In this document: positions 7,608 through 16,347 of the stretch, piece after piece
Layout of the letters: every line of letters begins with the position of its first letter
Numbering within the stretch: position 1 is the stretch's first letter
NCBI GenBank assembly: GCA_024762755.1
Contig: JANTGX010000001.1
Span: forward strand, 1 to 32,620
Source of the DNA: Gammaproteobacteria bacterium
GTDB taxonomy: Bacteria; Pseudomonadota; Gammaproteobacteria; SZUA-152
DNA length: 32,620 bases
Direction: 5' to 3'
Position numbers and translations under genes: made by a program
Notes under the pieces: generated by a model
The model's input: the letters and a program-made list of their open reading frames with translations, nothing else
What the model was told of the DNA's origin: nothing
Database searches by the model: none

Positions 7608-9065
7608 CTATTTTCCTACGATGGGGTGTTCGTCATCGGCCGCGGACAAGGCCGCCTCGGCGCGTGCCAGTACCTGCGCGGGATCGTTGTCGCGATGGCG
7701 GTGGATGAGGGTGTAACCACAGCGGATGCCCACCTCGTGGTCCTCGGCCCAGAGGCTCTGGAAGCGGGCCTGCAGCCGTTGCAAGAAGGGTTGCACGCCG
7801 GTCGGCTTCATGTCGAACAGCAACAGGGCGAAACGGTCGTCGCCCAGACGGGCGGCCAGGTCCACCTTGCGGCTGTTCTTCAACAGCCCGCGGCCGAGGG
7901 CGCGGACCGCCTGATTGGCGGCGTCCGCGTCCAGCGCGTCGATACCCTGCAGGCGCACCAGGGCCACGCAGACCGGCATGTTGCGCCGGGCGAAGTCGTA
8001 GGCACGGCTGAATTCCTCGTTGAACTGGCGGCGATTGAGCAGGCCGGTGAGCGGGTCGCGGCGGTTCTGCCGGGCCAGTTGCTGGCGTTGACGATGCAGG
8101 TCGCGGTCGAGGGCTTCGAGGGCCGGGCGCAGCACGGCGGTGTTGCGCAGTTCGGGCAGTAGGGGGCGGGCCTGCGCCGCGGCCAGTTGTCCCAGATAGC
8201 CGCCGATGGCGTTCAGCTCCCGCCGCAGGCGTCGGCGCTGCCGGCGTTGCTGGAGGTACAGGCCGGCGGCGGCCAGCAGCAGGGCGGCGAGGTTGAGTCC
8301 GGCCAGCCAGGGCAGGGGCAGGGCGGCCTGGTCGCTGGGCCGGATCAAACGCAGGCGCCAGTCGGTGCCCTCGATGGGGTGGCCTGCCTCGTCGGCCTCT
8401 CCGCCCGGCCCGGCCCGGGCGATGGGGCGGCCATCGCCGCTGAGCAGTTCGAGGCCCACGCCGGCGGTGGCCTGCCGGGCCAGCAGGGCCTCGATCGGGG
8501 CCAGGGGGAAGGCGACGCGCAGTACCCCGAGCAGGTCGCCCGCCTCGTCCCGCACCGGGCTCAGCAGGTCGAAGTGGGTGGCCGGCTCGGGGTACACGGG
8601 GATGTGGCGCGTCAGGCGCTCGCTGGGCCACTGCGGCAGCTCCTCGATGGCGTAGGACGGGGTCGGCGCATCCGCCACCACGCCGAGCCGGCGCCCGTCG
8701 CGGGTGATCAGGTCCGCCGCCGTGGCCGCCGGCAGGAAGCGCAGGAGCTGCAGGGACCAGCGCAGGGCCGCGTCCTCGTCACCGCTGTCCAGCAGGTCCT
8801 GGGTGGTGGGCTGCTGGGCGAGGGCCGCGAGCAGTCCGCGCAACAGGGCGAGGTGGGCCTGCAGCGGCGCGGCGGCGGCCTGCCGGGTGGGCGCCTCGGC
8901 GGGCGTCGCGGCATGGCGTTGGAGCAGGCCGAGATCGAGGGCCATCACCCCGGCCAGCAATATCAGCCAGGGGGCGGCGGCCAGACGGCGGCGTGGGCGG
9001 GCGGGTGGCGCGCTGGGCGCTGGGGCGGAGACGGCGGGGCCGGCCTGGTCCGGGCTCTGATACAT
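7608..9065 (-). CDS. Membrane protein with sensor domain and degenerate GGDEF domain
   Basis: I place the start at 9065 (MYQSPDQAG, preceded by AGAGGA). The frame stays open upstream to 9290, but that part is low-quality, Arg/Pro-rich sequence. From the chosen start the protein is 485 residues. It has a first membrane span (about residues 30-50), a periplasmic region of about 180 residues, a second span (LAGLNLAALLLAAAGLYL), a basic helical linker and a GGDEF domain starting at RRDPLTGLLNRRQF. The catalytic signature reads GDDRF instead of GGDEF, and the metal-binding DIDHFK-like segment reads LQGID. I infer that it does not make cyclic di-GMP and may act as a receptor or scaffold. It is cotranscribed with the pentapeptide-repeat gene and divergent from the TPR/motor cluster. 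Confidence 0.85.
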   Translation of the reverse strand: MYQSPDQAGPAVSAPAPSAPPARPRRRLAAAPWLILLAGVMALDLGLLQRHAATPAEAPTRQAAAAPLQAHLALLRGLLAALAQQPTTQDLLDSGDEDAALRWSLQLLRFLPAATAADLITRDGRRLGVVADAPTPSYAIEELPQWPSERLTRHIPVYPEPATHFDLLSPVRDEAGDLLGVLRVAFPLAPIEALLARQATAGVGLELLSGDGRPIARAGPGGEADEAGHPIEGTDWRLRLIRPSDQAALPLPWLAGLNLAALLLAAAGLYLQQRRQRRRLRRELNAIGGYLGQLAAAQARPLLPELRNTAVLRPALEALDRDLHRQRQQLARQNRRDPLTGLLNRRQFNEEFSRAYDFARRNMPVCVALVRLQGIDALDADAANQAVRALGRGLLKNSRKVDLAARLGDDRFALLLFDMKPTGVQPFLQRLQARFQSLWAEDHEVGIRCGYTLIHRHRDNDPAQVLARAEAALSAADDEHPIVGK

Positions 9066-9340
9066 ACGGGTCGGGATCCTCTTCACCCTCTGGGCGGTTC
9101 GGGCAGGGGGTGGCGGTTCATGCGTGTTCGGCTGGCCGTTGCGAGACGGGATAGAGGCAACGGAACCATCCCCTTCCACCACCGGTTCATGGGAAGGCCC
9201 GCTCCTTGGCCCGTCGGCTGCCGCAAGGCGGCAGCATTGAGGTGTAACGCTGTCCGGCCGGCTTTGGTTCCCTCGTGCGCGCATCATCATTCATTGTAAT
9301 ACGGTCAGTCGGACTTTTTATCACACCGTGAGAATGGGGT

Positions 9341-11248
9341 ATGCTCGGCGGGATGCGCGCATTCAGAATCAATCCCCTTTTGTCGTGCCGGCGGCGTGTC
9401 TCGTGCCGACTGGTTGGGCTGTTCCTGCTCGCGGCCCTCGGTGTGGCCAACGCCGGTACGCTCGAGGAGCCGCCCCAGGCCCCGTCTCGGCAGGCGATCC
9501 AAGACGGCCTGGGCGAGGTTCAGGACCTCGCCGCGGCGCTGTACGCCGCCCGCGCCGAACCCCTGCAGACCCAGTTACAGGTGTTGTTCTCCCTGCGCCC
9601 GGATCGCCGTTTTGGCCTGCAGGGCATCACCCTGTCGGTGGATGGCGAACGCATGGCCGAACACACCTATTCGGCCGCCGAGATCGCGGCCCTCGCCGAC
9701 GGCGCCGCTCAGCCCCTGCTCAGTCTGCATCTGCCGCCCGGCGAACACCGCCTGACGGCCCACTGGCAGGGCGAGGCACCGCGCAGCGAACAGTTGCAAC
9801 GCGGCCTGGCGTGGTCTGTGCGCAGCGGCCAGGGCCGGCAGGTGGTGTTGCTGCAGCTGGCCCGGGCGGAGGGGGAGGATCTGCCCCGCCTCACGGCGCG
9901 GCCGGTGACGAGGCTGCTCGCGATCCAATACCGGGCGGCCCGTTTCGAGCAGGCTCTGGGTCGGCCGCTGGCGGCCAGCGCGCGCCTGTTGGCCGAGCGT
10001 GGGTTCGAGACCGGGGCGTCGACCGAGGACGTCGACGCCCTGCTGGCCGAGCTGTATCTGCAGCAGGGTCTGACCCTGCGCGCCGCTGCGCAACTACAGC
10101 GGCTGGCTAGGGCCGATGACCGCAGCTGGCTGTCTCTGGCCCGCCAACAGGCATGGACGGGAGATGCCGCCGGCGCCCTGCAGGCCCTGGCACGCATCGG
10201 CGACGGCCTGCCCGAGGCAATGGCGCGAGAGCGCGTGTTGCTCGAGGGCCGACTGCTGTTGGCGGTCGGGCGACTGCCGGCGGCCAGGCAGCGCCTGCAA
10301 CGGCTGGTGGAGGACGGGGGAAGGGCCGACGAGGCAGCCTATGGCCGCTTCAATCTGGCCGTGGCGTTGCGGCGTGAGGGCGACGCCGAGGCGGCGCGCG
10401 AGGCCCTCGATGAGCTGGGCCGGGCCAGGGGCGGCGGCGCCGAGCGCCAGGCCCTGCGCGACAAGGCCAATCTCACCCTCGCCTACGACCGTCTGCAGGC
10501 CGGTGAGCTGGAGCCGGCCGCCCGCTACTTCAAACGGGCGCGTCTCGAGGGTCCCCTCTCCAGTACCGCCCTATTGGGCCTGGGGCGGGTGTATGCCGCC
10601 GAGGAGGCCTACAAAAAGGCCCTGGTGCCCTGGCTGCGCCTGAGCAAGCGCGACCCCTCCGACCCCGCCGTGCAGGACGCCCTGCTGGCCGTGCCTTATG
10701 CCCTGGGCAAGCTGAATGCCTACAAACAGGCCTTGGCCTACTACAAACAGGCGGTGGCCAGCTTTCGCTTGGAGGCGGAGCGCCTGGCCAAGATCCGGCA
10801 GACGGTGGACGACGGCAGCCTGGTGCAGACCCTACAGCGGGCCTTCGTCGAAGAGGCGGGGGGTCTGTCGCAGGCACGCCTGCGTCGCCTGCCGGCGGCC
10901 ACCGGTGCCACGCACCTGTGGCAGCTTTACTCCACCAACCTGTTTCAGCAGGACCTGAGGAACTCTGCGCAGATCACCGGGTCATTGGAGAAAATCCATC
11001 GCTGGACGTCAGAGATATCCAGCGATAGCCGTCTGGCCACTGTGCGCCGCCGCGCCCTGCTGGCCCAGGCCGCCGATCTGGAGAACCGATTGAAGCCGTT
11101 GTCCCACCAGCTAGAACAGCACATGCAGGGTCTCGCCCGGCAGGAGTTGAGCCGCCGCGACGAGCGCATCAAGGCCTATGCCGAGGAGGCCCGCTTCTCC
11201 ATCGCCCAGATCTACGACTACGCGGCCAAGCGCTGGGGCGAACGTTAA
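9341..11248 (+). CDS. Large secreted TPR protein (motor cluster, gene 1)
   Basis: The 635-residue protein has a signal peptide: basic N-terminus, then LVGLFLLAALGVANA, with likely cleavage near residue 38. The start could equally be the in-frame ATG at 9353, which gives a more usual signal length. The mature part opens with a small domain (residues about 40-190). Tetratricopeptide-like helical hairpins follow (about 200-480), for example AAQLQRLARADDRSWLSLARQQAWTG cut into pairs of helices, ARRYFKRARLEGP-like units and YKKALVPWLRLSKRDPS. A helical C-terminal third contains LFQQDLRNSAQITGSL. It should sit in the periplasm and mediate protein-protein contacts. It begins an eight-gene + strand set, and the next gene starts one base after its stop (TAATATG). 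No enzymatic motif is seen. Confidence 0.85.
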   Translation: MLGGMRAFRINPLLSCRRRVSCRLVGLFLLAALGVANAGTLEEPPQAPSRQAIQDGLGEVQDLAAALYAARAEPLQTQLQVLFSLRPDRRFGLQGITLSVDGERMAEHTYSAAEIAALADGAAQPLLSLHLPPGEHRLTAHWQGEAPRSEQLQRGLAWSVRSGQGRQVVLLQLARAEGEDLPRLTARPVTRLLAIQYRAARFEQALGRPLAASARLLAERGFETGASTEDVDALLAELYLQQGLTLRAAAQLQRLARADDRSWLSLARQQAWTGDAAGALQALARIGDGLPEAMARERVLLEGRLLLAVGRLPAARQRLQRLVEDGGRADEAAYGRFNLAVALRREGDAEAAREALDELGRARGGGAERQALRDKANLTLAYDRLQAGELEPAARYFKRARLEGPLSSTALLGLGRVYAAEEAYKKALVPWLRLSKRDPSDPAVQDALLAVPYALGKLNAYKQALAYYKQAVASFRLEAERLAKIRQTVDDGSLVQTLQRAFVEEAGGLSQARLRRLPAATGATHLWQLYSTNLFQQDLRNSAQITGSLEKIHRWTSEISSDSRLATVRRRALLAQAADLENRLKPLSHQLEQHMQGLARQELSRRDERIKAYAEEARFSIAQIYDYAAKRWGER

Positions 11249-11249
11249 T

Positions 11250-14081
11250 ATGCGTCTGCGTCATTGGCTGCCCGTCGGGGCGTTGCTGCTGTCCGCCTGT
11301 GCCGGGGAGCAGACCCTGGAGGATCTCGGTGAGCTGGAGATCAAGATCGAGGACGACGCGCCCATCGCCGGCGCCCGTGACAAGGCCATGGACACCTACT
11401 GGGAGTTCATGTCCACCACCGCCGAGAAGGAACAGAAGGTCGAGGCCATGCGGCGCCTGGCCGATCTGGAGATGGAGCGCAGCGACGAGCGCTTCCAGCG
11501 GCAGATGGAGGTGCTCGACCGCATGGCCGAGGGTGAGGGCGCCGATCTGGCGACCCTGCGCGAGGTCACCTACCGCGGCGCCATCAAACTCTACGAAGAT
11601 GCACTGAAGGTGGCGCGCGGCGGGCCGCAGGAGCCCATCCTGCTGTATCAGCTGTCCAAGGCCTACGAGCAGGCAGGCCGCCAGCAACAGACCGTGGATG
11701 CCCTGCAGGCCCTGATCAAGCTGCGGCCGGAGGCCGAAAACCGCGACGAGTTGCACTTTCGCCGCGGCGAGATCCTCTTCGACATGCGACGCTTCGCCGA
11801 GGCGGAGCAGGACTACGCCGCGGTGGCCGCGCTGGGACTGCGCAGCAGCTACTACGACAAGGCCCTGGCCAAACAGGGCTGGTCGGCCTTCAAACAGGAG
11901 CACTACACTCAGGCCCTGGACGCCTTCACCGCCCTCATCGATCGCAAGTTGCGCACGGCCGATGGACGCATCGTCGATGACGACAGTCGCCTGAGCACCG
12001 GCGATCGCGAGCTGCTGCGGGACATCTTCCGGGTGGTCACCCTCAGCGTCAAGGAACTGGGCGGGGCGCCGGCCATCGCCCGCTACTTCGAGGCCAAGGG
12101 GCAGCGCCCCTACGAGCTGCGCCTGTACCGGGATCTGGGCGACTTCTATCTGCAGCAGGAGCGGATCCAGGACGCGGCCCTCACCTACCAGGCCTTCGCC
12201 CGCGCCTATCCGCTGCACCCACAGGCCTTCGAGTTCGACCTCGAGGCGATGCAGGCCTATGCCCGCGCCGGCTATGCCGGCCCCCTGATGCAGGCCAAGC
12301 AGGCGTTCGTCCGCCGCTACCGGGTCAACGGCCCCTTCTGGCGCCATCACATCGAGCACGAGACCACGGTGCTGGCCCGCCTGCGCCCCCTGCTGCGCAG
12401 CAATTCCGAGGACGTCGCCCGCTACCTGCACGCCCAGGCGCAGAAGACGAAGCGGGCCGAGGACTACCAGCGTGCCTTCATCTGGTACAAGCAGCACCTG
12501 AAGTGGTTCAACAAGAGCCGCAAGGCAAAGGAGCTCAACTTCCTCTACGCCGAGCTGTTGTTCGAGGCCGGCGACTACGCGCAGGCGGCCAAGGAGTACG
12601 AGAAGACCGCCTACGGTTATCTGCGCTACGGCAAGGATGCCGAGGCCGGGTATGCCTCCCTGCTGGCCTACACCGAGCACGAGAAACAGCTGACGGGCAA
12701 GCAGAAGGAGATCTGGAGTCGCCTGGCGGTGGGCAGCGCCCTGCGCTTCGGCAAGACCTTTCCCGACGACCCGCGCGCGGCCAAGGTCTTGACCCGCGCC
12801 GCGGAGGACATGTTCGCCCTGAAGAAATATCAGCAGGCGGCGGTGGCGGCGCGGCAGATCCTCGAGCTGTCCACCAAGACCTCGCCGCAGACCCGGCGCA
12901 CGGCCTGGAAGATCATCGCCCGGGCGGAGATCGAGAAGGGCGACTATGCGCGCGCCGAGGTGGCCTACAAGGTCGCCCTGAGCCTGACGCCGAAAGAGGA
13001 CGAGACCTCGCGCAGGCTGTTGCAGGACGGCCTGGCGGCGGCGGTGTACAAACAGGGCGAACAGATGCGGGCCAAGGGCAACCTGCAGGGGGCCATCACC
13101 CAGTTCACGCGGGTGGGGACGGTCGCCGCCGGCTCGGCGGTGGCCAGCGCCGCCGAATTCGACATCGCCAGTAGCCTGTTGACCACCGGCGACTACCGGG
13201 CAGCCATCGAGGCCCTGGCCAGCTTCCGGGAGGCCAATCCCGACAGCGAGTTGCTGCCCAAGGTGAGCCAGAATCTCATCCTGGCCTATCAGAAGACCGG
13301 CCAGCCGGGCATGGCGGCGCGCGAGCTGGAGCGTTACATGGCCCTGCAGAAAAAACCGGAGCTGCGCCGCGAGGCCCTCCTGCAGGCCATCGAGCTGTAC
13401 CAGGAGGCGGGCGAGACGGCGCGTGTGGTGGATGCCTACGAGCGTTATCTGCAAGCCTTTCCACGGCCCTTCGAACAAGCCATGGAGATCCGCCACACGC
13501 TGGCCGGCCTGGCCCGCGAGAGGGGTGACATGAGCGCCCTGCGCCGCTGGCAGGAGGCGCTGGTGCGGGAGGAACGGGCGGCGGGTACGGCGAGTACGCC
13601 GCGCACCCGCTTCCTCGCCGCGCAGGCGGCCTTCGACCTGGCCCAGCCGAGCCTGGCGGCCTATCGGCGGATCGAACTGGTGGCGCCCCTGAAGCAGAAC
13701 CTGAAGCGCAAGAAGGCGCAGATGCAGCGCGCGGTGGAGGCCCTCACCGAGGTGGCCAACTATGGGGTGGCCGAGGTGAGCACGGCGGCCACCTACCAAC
13801 TGGCCGAGGTCTATGCCGGGTTTGCCCAGGCGTTGATGGATTCGGAGCGCCCCGCTGGCCTCGACGACGAGGCGTTGGAGCAGTACGAGATCCTGCTCGA
13901 GGAACAGGCCTATCCGTTCGAAGAGAAGTCCATTACCCTCCACGAGTCCAACGTGGCCCACGTCAAGGAAGGAATATTCGACGACTGGGTGAAGAAGAGC
14001 CTGGCGCGCCTGCGCGAACTCAAGCCTTTCCGTTACGCCAGGGCCGAACGCCCTGAACCACTCGTCGAAGGTATTCGATGA
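11250..14081 (+). CDS. Giant TPR lipoprotein (motor cluster, gene 2)
   Basis: I choose the ATG at 11250, one base after the preceding stop, because it gives a perfect lipoprotein signal with lipobox LSAC and Cys17. Upstream in-frame codons overlap the previous gene. The 943-residue product is an array of TPR-like helical repeats from about residue 90 to the end. Units include the ILLYQLSKAYEQAGRQQQ region, a YRGAIKLYEDALKVA segment, AKEYEKTAYGYLRYG, YSRAEVAYKVAL-like units, FRRGEILFDMRRFAEAE and SSLLTTGDYRAAIEAL. Residue 18 after the Cys is Ala, not Asp, so outer-membrane targeting by Lol is expected. It resembles the large TPR components that accompany Agl/Glt-type and other ExbB/ExbD systems. 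Its stop overlaps the next gene (ATGA at 14078). Confidence 0.88.
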   Translation: MRLRHWLPVGALLLSACAGEQTLEDLGELEIKIEDDAPIAGARDKAMDTYWEFMSTTAEKEQKVEAMRRLADLEMERSDERFQRQMEVLDRMAEGEGADLATLREVTYRGAIKLYEDALKVARGGPQEPILLYQLSKAYEQAGRQQQTVDALQALIKLRPEAENRDELHFRRGEILFDMRRFAEAEQDYAAVAALGLRSSYYDKALAKQGWSAFKQEHYTQALDAFTALIDRKLRTADGRIVDDDSRLSTGDRELLRDIFRVVTLSVKELGGAPAIARYFEAKGQRPYELRLYRDLGDFYLQQERIQDAALTYQAFARAYPLHPQAFEFDLEAMQAYARAGYAGPLMQAKQAFVRRYRVNGPFWRHHIEHETTVLARLRPLLRSNSEDVARYLHAQAQKTKRAEDYQRAFIWYKQHLKWFNKSRKAKELNFLYAELLFEAGDYAQAAKEYEKTAYGYLRYGKDAEAGYASLLAYTEHEKQLTGKQKEIWSRLAVGSALRFGKTFPDDPRAAKVLTRAAEDMFALKKYQQAAVAARQILELSTKTSPQTRRTAWKIIARAEIEKGDYARAEVAYKVALSLTPKEDETSRRLLQDGLAAAVYKQGEQMRAKGNLQGAITQFTRVGTVAAGSAVASAAEFDIASSLLTTGDYRAAIEALASFREANPDSELLPKVSQNLILAYQKTGQPGMAARELERYMALQKKPELRREALLQAIELYQEAGETARVVDAYERYLQAFPRPFEQAMEIRHTLAGLARERGDMSALRRWQEALVREERAAGTASTPRTRFLAAQAAFDLAQPSLAAYRRIELVAPLKQNLKRKKAQMQRAVEALTEVANYGVAEVSTAATYQLAEVYAGFAQALMDSERPAGLDDEALEQYEILLEEQAYPFEEKSITLHESNVAHVKEGIFDDWVKKSLARLRELKPFRYARAERPEPLVEGIR

Positions 14082-14707
14082 CGATTTCCACCGAAGCGAG
14101 GAACCCACCCGTGCATAGCCGGAAATGGATACTGATGCTGCTCGTCCTGTGGTTGGCCGGCTGCGCCACCACGCCGCAGGAAGAGGGCGCCGAGCAGGCG
14201 CAGGCCAAAGCGCCGGGGACGGGCGTCGAAGCCCAGGCCAAGGCGGCCTTCGAACGCGCCCTGGCGGCCATGCGCGAAGGTCACGACGCGGAGGCCGCCC
14301 GCCTGTTCCAGCAGATGACGCAGACCTACCCGACACTATCCGGCCCACATGCCAATCTCGGCATCCTCGCCTTTCGTGCCGGCAAGCTGGACGAGGCCGA
14401 GGCGGCCTTCAAGCGCGCCCTGGCGTTGAATCCCAAGAGCGCCGTGAGCCTGGACTACCTCGGTGTCATCGCCCGCGAGCGCGGCGACTTCGAGCAGGCC
14501 GAGTCCTATTATCGGCAGGCCATCGCCGCGCGGCCCACCTACCCCAACGCTCACCGCAACTACGGCATCCTGCTCGACATCTACCTCGGGCGCCTGGACG
14601 AGGCGCTGGCCCAATACCGCGAATACGCCAAGTTGAGCGGCGGGGAGGACAAGCAGGTGGCGAAGTGGATCGTCGATCTGGAGCGCCGCACGGGGGCGAA
14701 GAAATGA
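14078..14707 (+). CDS. TPR lipoprotein (motor cluster, gene 3)
   Basis: The 209-residue protein has a lipoprotein signal with lipobox LAGC and Cys29. An in-frame GTG at 14111 would give a more compact signal and is an equally good start. After a Gln/Ala/Glu-rich linker, four TPR-like units run from about residue 55 to 200. They include EGHDAEAARLFQQMTQTYP, FRAGKLDEAEAAFKRALALN, RGDFEQAESYYRQAIAARP and LGRLDEALAQYREYAKLS, all close to the TPR consensus. It is probably anchored in the outer membrane like the preceding lipoprotein. The gene overlaps both neighbours by four bases (ATGA at 14078 and at 14704), which indicates strong translational coupling. Confidence 0.88.
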   Translation: MTISTEARNPPVHSRKWILMLLVLWLAGCATTPQEEGAEQAQAKAPGTGVEAQAKAAFERALAAMREGHDAEAARLFQQMTQTYPTLSGPHANLGILAFRAGKLDEAEAAFKRALALNPKSAVSLDYLGVIARERGDFEQAESYYRQAIAARPTYPNAHRNYGILLDIYLGRLDEALAQYREYAKLSGGEDKQVAKWIVDLERRTGAKK

Positions 14708-14988
14708 GCCGCGCGATGGTGTTGTCTGCCGCCCTGCTGCTGAGCCTCGGTGCGCGGGCGGAGGATCGTCTGCAATTGGACGAGGCGGCCATCAAGGGCA
14801 CCCGCGAGTTGCCCAAGGTGCTCTATATCGTGCCCTGGAAGAGCGCCCGCCTCGGCGCCCTGGTGGGCGGGGTCGGCAGCCAGTCGCTGGGCGTGGGCTG
14901 GGACGTGCTGGACGACGAAGAATTCCGCCGTCAGGTGGCCTACTTCGAAATGCTGTATCCGGATAGTGGTTCTCCGGAGGTGCGCTAG
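14704..14988 (+). CDS. Small secreted protein of unknown function (motor cluster, gene 4)
   Basis: The 94-residue product starts at the ATG that overlaps the previous stop (ATGA). The in-frame open region extends further upstream but lies inside the TPR lipoprotein gene. It has a short signal peptide (MVLSAALLLSLGARA, cleavage before EDRLQL). The mature protein is about 75 residues: an acidic start, then ELPKVLYIVPWKSA, a Gly-rich stretch (LGALVGGVGSQSLGVGWDVL) and a DDEEFRRQVAYFEMLYP end. No cysteine or known motif is seen. Four-base overlap on one side and the motor genes on the other argue that it is a real component and not a chance frame. I do not recognise the family. Confidence 0.75.
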   Translation: MSRAMVLSAALLLSLGARAEDRLQLDEAAIKGTRELPKVLYIVPWKSARLGALVGGVGSQSLGVGWDVLDDEEFRRQVAYFEMLYPDSGSPEVR

Positions 14989-15178
14989 TTCCCGTTGTGC
15001 GCTAAAGTTCGCCGTCGTTTTTGCCGACGAAACAGCACGACAATCAACGAATTGTGAATTTGATCAACACGCCCCAAGGTGACTTGGGGCAAGCTAGAGG
15101 CTTCGTGCAGCAGGGCATGGGGTCGTCACGCCGGATTTCGACGCCGATATCCGACGCGGGTTTTCGAGGAGACAAGGT
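14989..15178 (+). promoter_or_regulatory. Spacer with perfect stem-loop between TPR genes and motor genes
   Basis: This 190-base spacer is the only real gap inside the eight-gene set. It contains a perfect 8-bp stem with a 4-base loop at 15071-15090 (GCCCCAAG and CTTGGGGC arms). There is no T run after it, so it is not a standard terminator. A Shine-Dalgarno-like GAGGAG sits just before the ATG at 15179. The spacer may hold a second promoter, an mRNA-processing or stabilising hairpin, or a partial attenuator. No convincing -35/-10 pair was found. Confidence 0.45.
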
Positions 15179-15835
15179 ATGGATGGCGTAACAGCAATCG
15201 TTAAATTCTTCCAAGATGGTGGCGTGTTCATGTACGCCATCCTGCTGGTGTTCGCCTTTGGCGCCGCCATCGCCTTGGAGCGCTACATCTATCTGACCAA
15301 GGCCAAGCTGGTCAATCGCAGCATGTGGAACAAGTTGACGCCGCTGGTACAGGCCAACAACTTCCAGCAGGCCATGGCCCTGGCCGGCAAGTCGAAGAGC
15401 GACGTCGGTCACATCCTGGCCTACGGCCTCAGCCGCCTGCAGACCACCAAGCGCCGCGACGACATCGAGATGGCCATGGACGAGGGCCTGATGGAGGTCA
15501 TCCCGCGCCTGGAGAAGCGCACCCACTACCTGGCCACCTTTGCCAATATCGCCACCCTGCTCGGTCTGTTGGGCACCATCATCGGCCTGATCCAGGCCTT
15601 CACCGCGGTGGCTAACGCCAACCCGGCCGACAAGGCCGACCTGCTCTCGGCGAGTATCTCGGTGGCCATGAACACCACCGCCTTCGGCCTCATGGCGGCG
15701 ATCCCCCTGCTGCTCATGTATACCGTCTTGCAGACCAAGACCACGCAGCTGGTGGACAGCCTGGAGATGGCCGCGGTGAAGTTCCTCAACTCTTTGACCG
15801 AATTCCGCAACCCCAGCGTCCGTAAGTCGGACTGA
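15179..15835 (+). CDS. MotA/TolQ/ExbB-type proton channel protein (motor cluster, gene 5)
   Basis: The 218-residue inner-membrane protein has the three-span TolQ/ExbB layout. Span 1 is at about residues 14-34 (GGVFMYAILLVFAFGAAIAL), followed by a cytosolic domain of about 90 residues. Spans 2 and 3 are at about 122-145 and 160-185. Span 2 carries the family hallmark TLLGLLGTIIGLIQAF, and span 3 carries SISVAMNTTAFGLMAAIP, including the Thr residues that line the proton path in ExbB/TolQ. With the two ExbD-type proteins it would form a proton-driven rotary or stator unit. GAGGAG precedes the ATG. It is followed by ExbD-type genes at 14 bases. Similarity to AglR of Myxococcus is inferred from context, not from alignment. 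Confidence 0.92.
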   Translation: MDGVTAIVKFFQDGGVFMYAILLVFAFGAAIALERYIYLTKAKLVNRSMWNKLTPLVQANNFQQAMALAGKSKSDVGHILAYGLSRLQTTKRRDDIEMAMDEGLMEVIPRLEKRTHYLATFANIATLLGLLGTIIGLIQAFTAVANANPADKADLLSASISVAMNTTAFGLMAAIPLLLMYTVLQTKTTQLVDSLEMAAVKFLNSLTEFRNPSVRKSD

Positions 15836-15849
15836 CAGGGCCGCCAGCG

Positions 15850-16347
15850 ATGTCGATCAGGGCCCGAGTCAGGCGCGCCAAACCGGACGCGCCGGAGCTG
15901 GATATCACCGCCTTCATGAATCTCATGGTGGTGTTGGTGCCGTTCCTGCTGTTGTCCGCGGTGTTTTCCCACCTCTCCGTCCTCGAACTCAACCTGCCGC
16001 CGGACACTCCGCAGCAGGCGGCCAACAAGGACAAGAAAAAAGAGCGCAACTTCGAGGTCGTCGTGCGCAAGGACGAACTGGTGGTGGCCGACACCCTCGG
16101 CGGCGTCATCAAGCGCCTGCCCAAGCGCGACGGGCGATACGATTTCAAGGCCCTCTCCGATCTGCTGGTGGCGCTCAAACTCAAGTTTCCGCAGAAGCAG
16201 AACATCAGCCTGCTGCTGGAACCGAACATCCCCTACGAGACCTTGGTGCAGGCCATGGACACGGTGCGAGAAGTGACCGTGGTGGAATTCGCCCAGGCGG
16301 TGCGCAAGGAGCTGTTTCCGCAGATCGCCATCGGTGACGCCCCATGA
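15850..16347 (+). CDS. ExbD/TolR-type protein with Asn at the proton-binding position (motor cluster, gene 6)
   Basis: The 165-residue protein has a short basic cytosolic N-terminus, one membrane span (about residues 20-42) and a periplasmic domain with the ExbD/TolR fold. Lys-rich NKDKKKERNFEVVV leads into the alternating strands and helices. In canonical ExbD the span begins 'TPFIDVMLVLL', with an essential Asp. Here the aligned segment is ITAFMNLMVVLV, and the codon at the Asp position is AAT (Asn24). Asp18, six residues earlier, is at the membrane border and does not align with the catalytic Asp. The protein is probably a structural partner of the second ExbD, which keeps the Asp. It overlaps the next gene by four bases (ATGA at 16344). 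Confidence 0.9.
   Translation: MSIRARVRRAKPDAPELDITAFMNLMVVLVPFLLLSAVFSHLSVLELNLPPDTPQQAANKDKKKERNFEVVVRKDELVVADTLGGVIKRLPKRDGRYDFKALSDLLVALKLKFPQKQNISLLLEPNIPYETLVQAMDTVREVTVVEFAQAVRKELFPQIAIGDAP

Noticed and set aside
9066..9290. N-terminal extension of the GGDEF-type protein
   Set aside because: The extra 75 residues are Arg/Pro-rich without structure, while the ATG at 9065 has a ribosome-binding site and leads directly to the first membrane span.
11169..14348. A minus-strand open frame of more than 1000 codons opposite the giant TPR lipoprotein
   Set aside because: It is a GC-skew shadow: low-complexity composition, no ribosome-binding site, and the opposite strand carries clear TPR repeats and a lipobox.
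15071..15090. Intrinsic terminator between the TPR and motor genes
   Set aside because: The stem is perfect, but the following bases are AAGCTAGAGG with no T run; kept only as a regulatory candidate.
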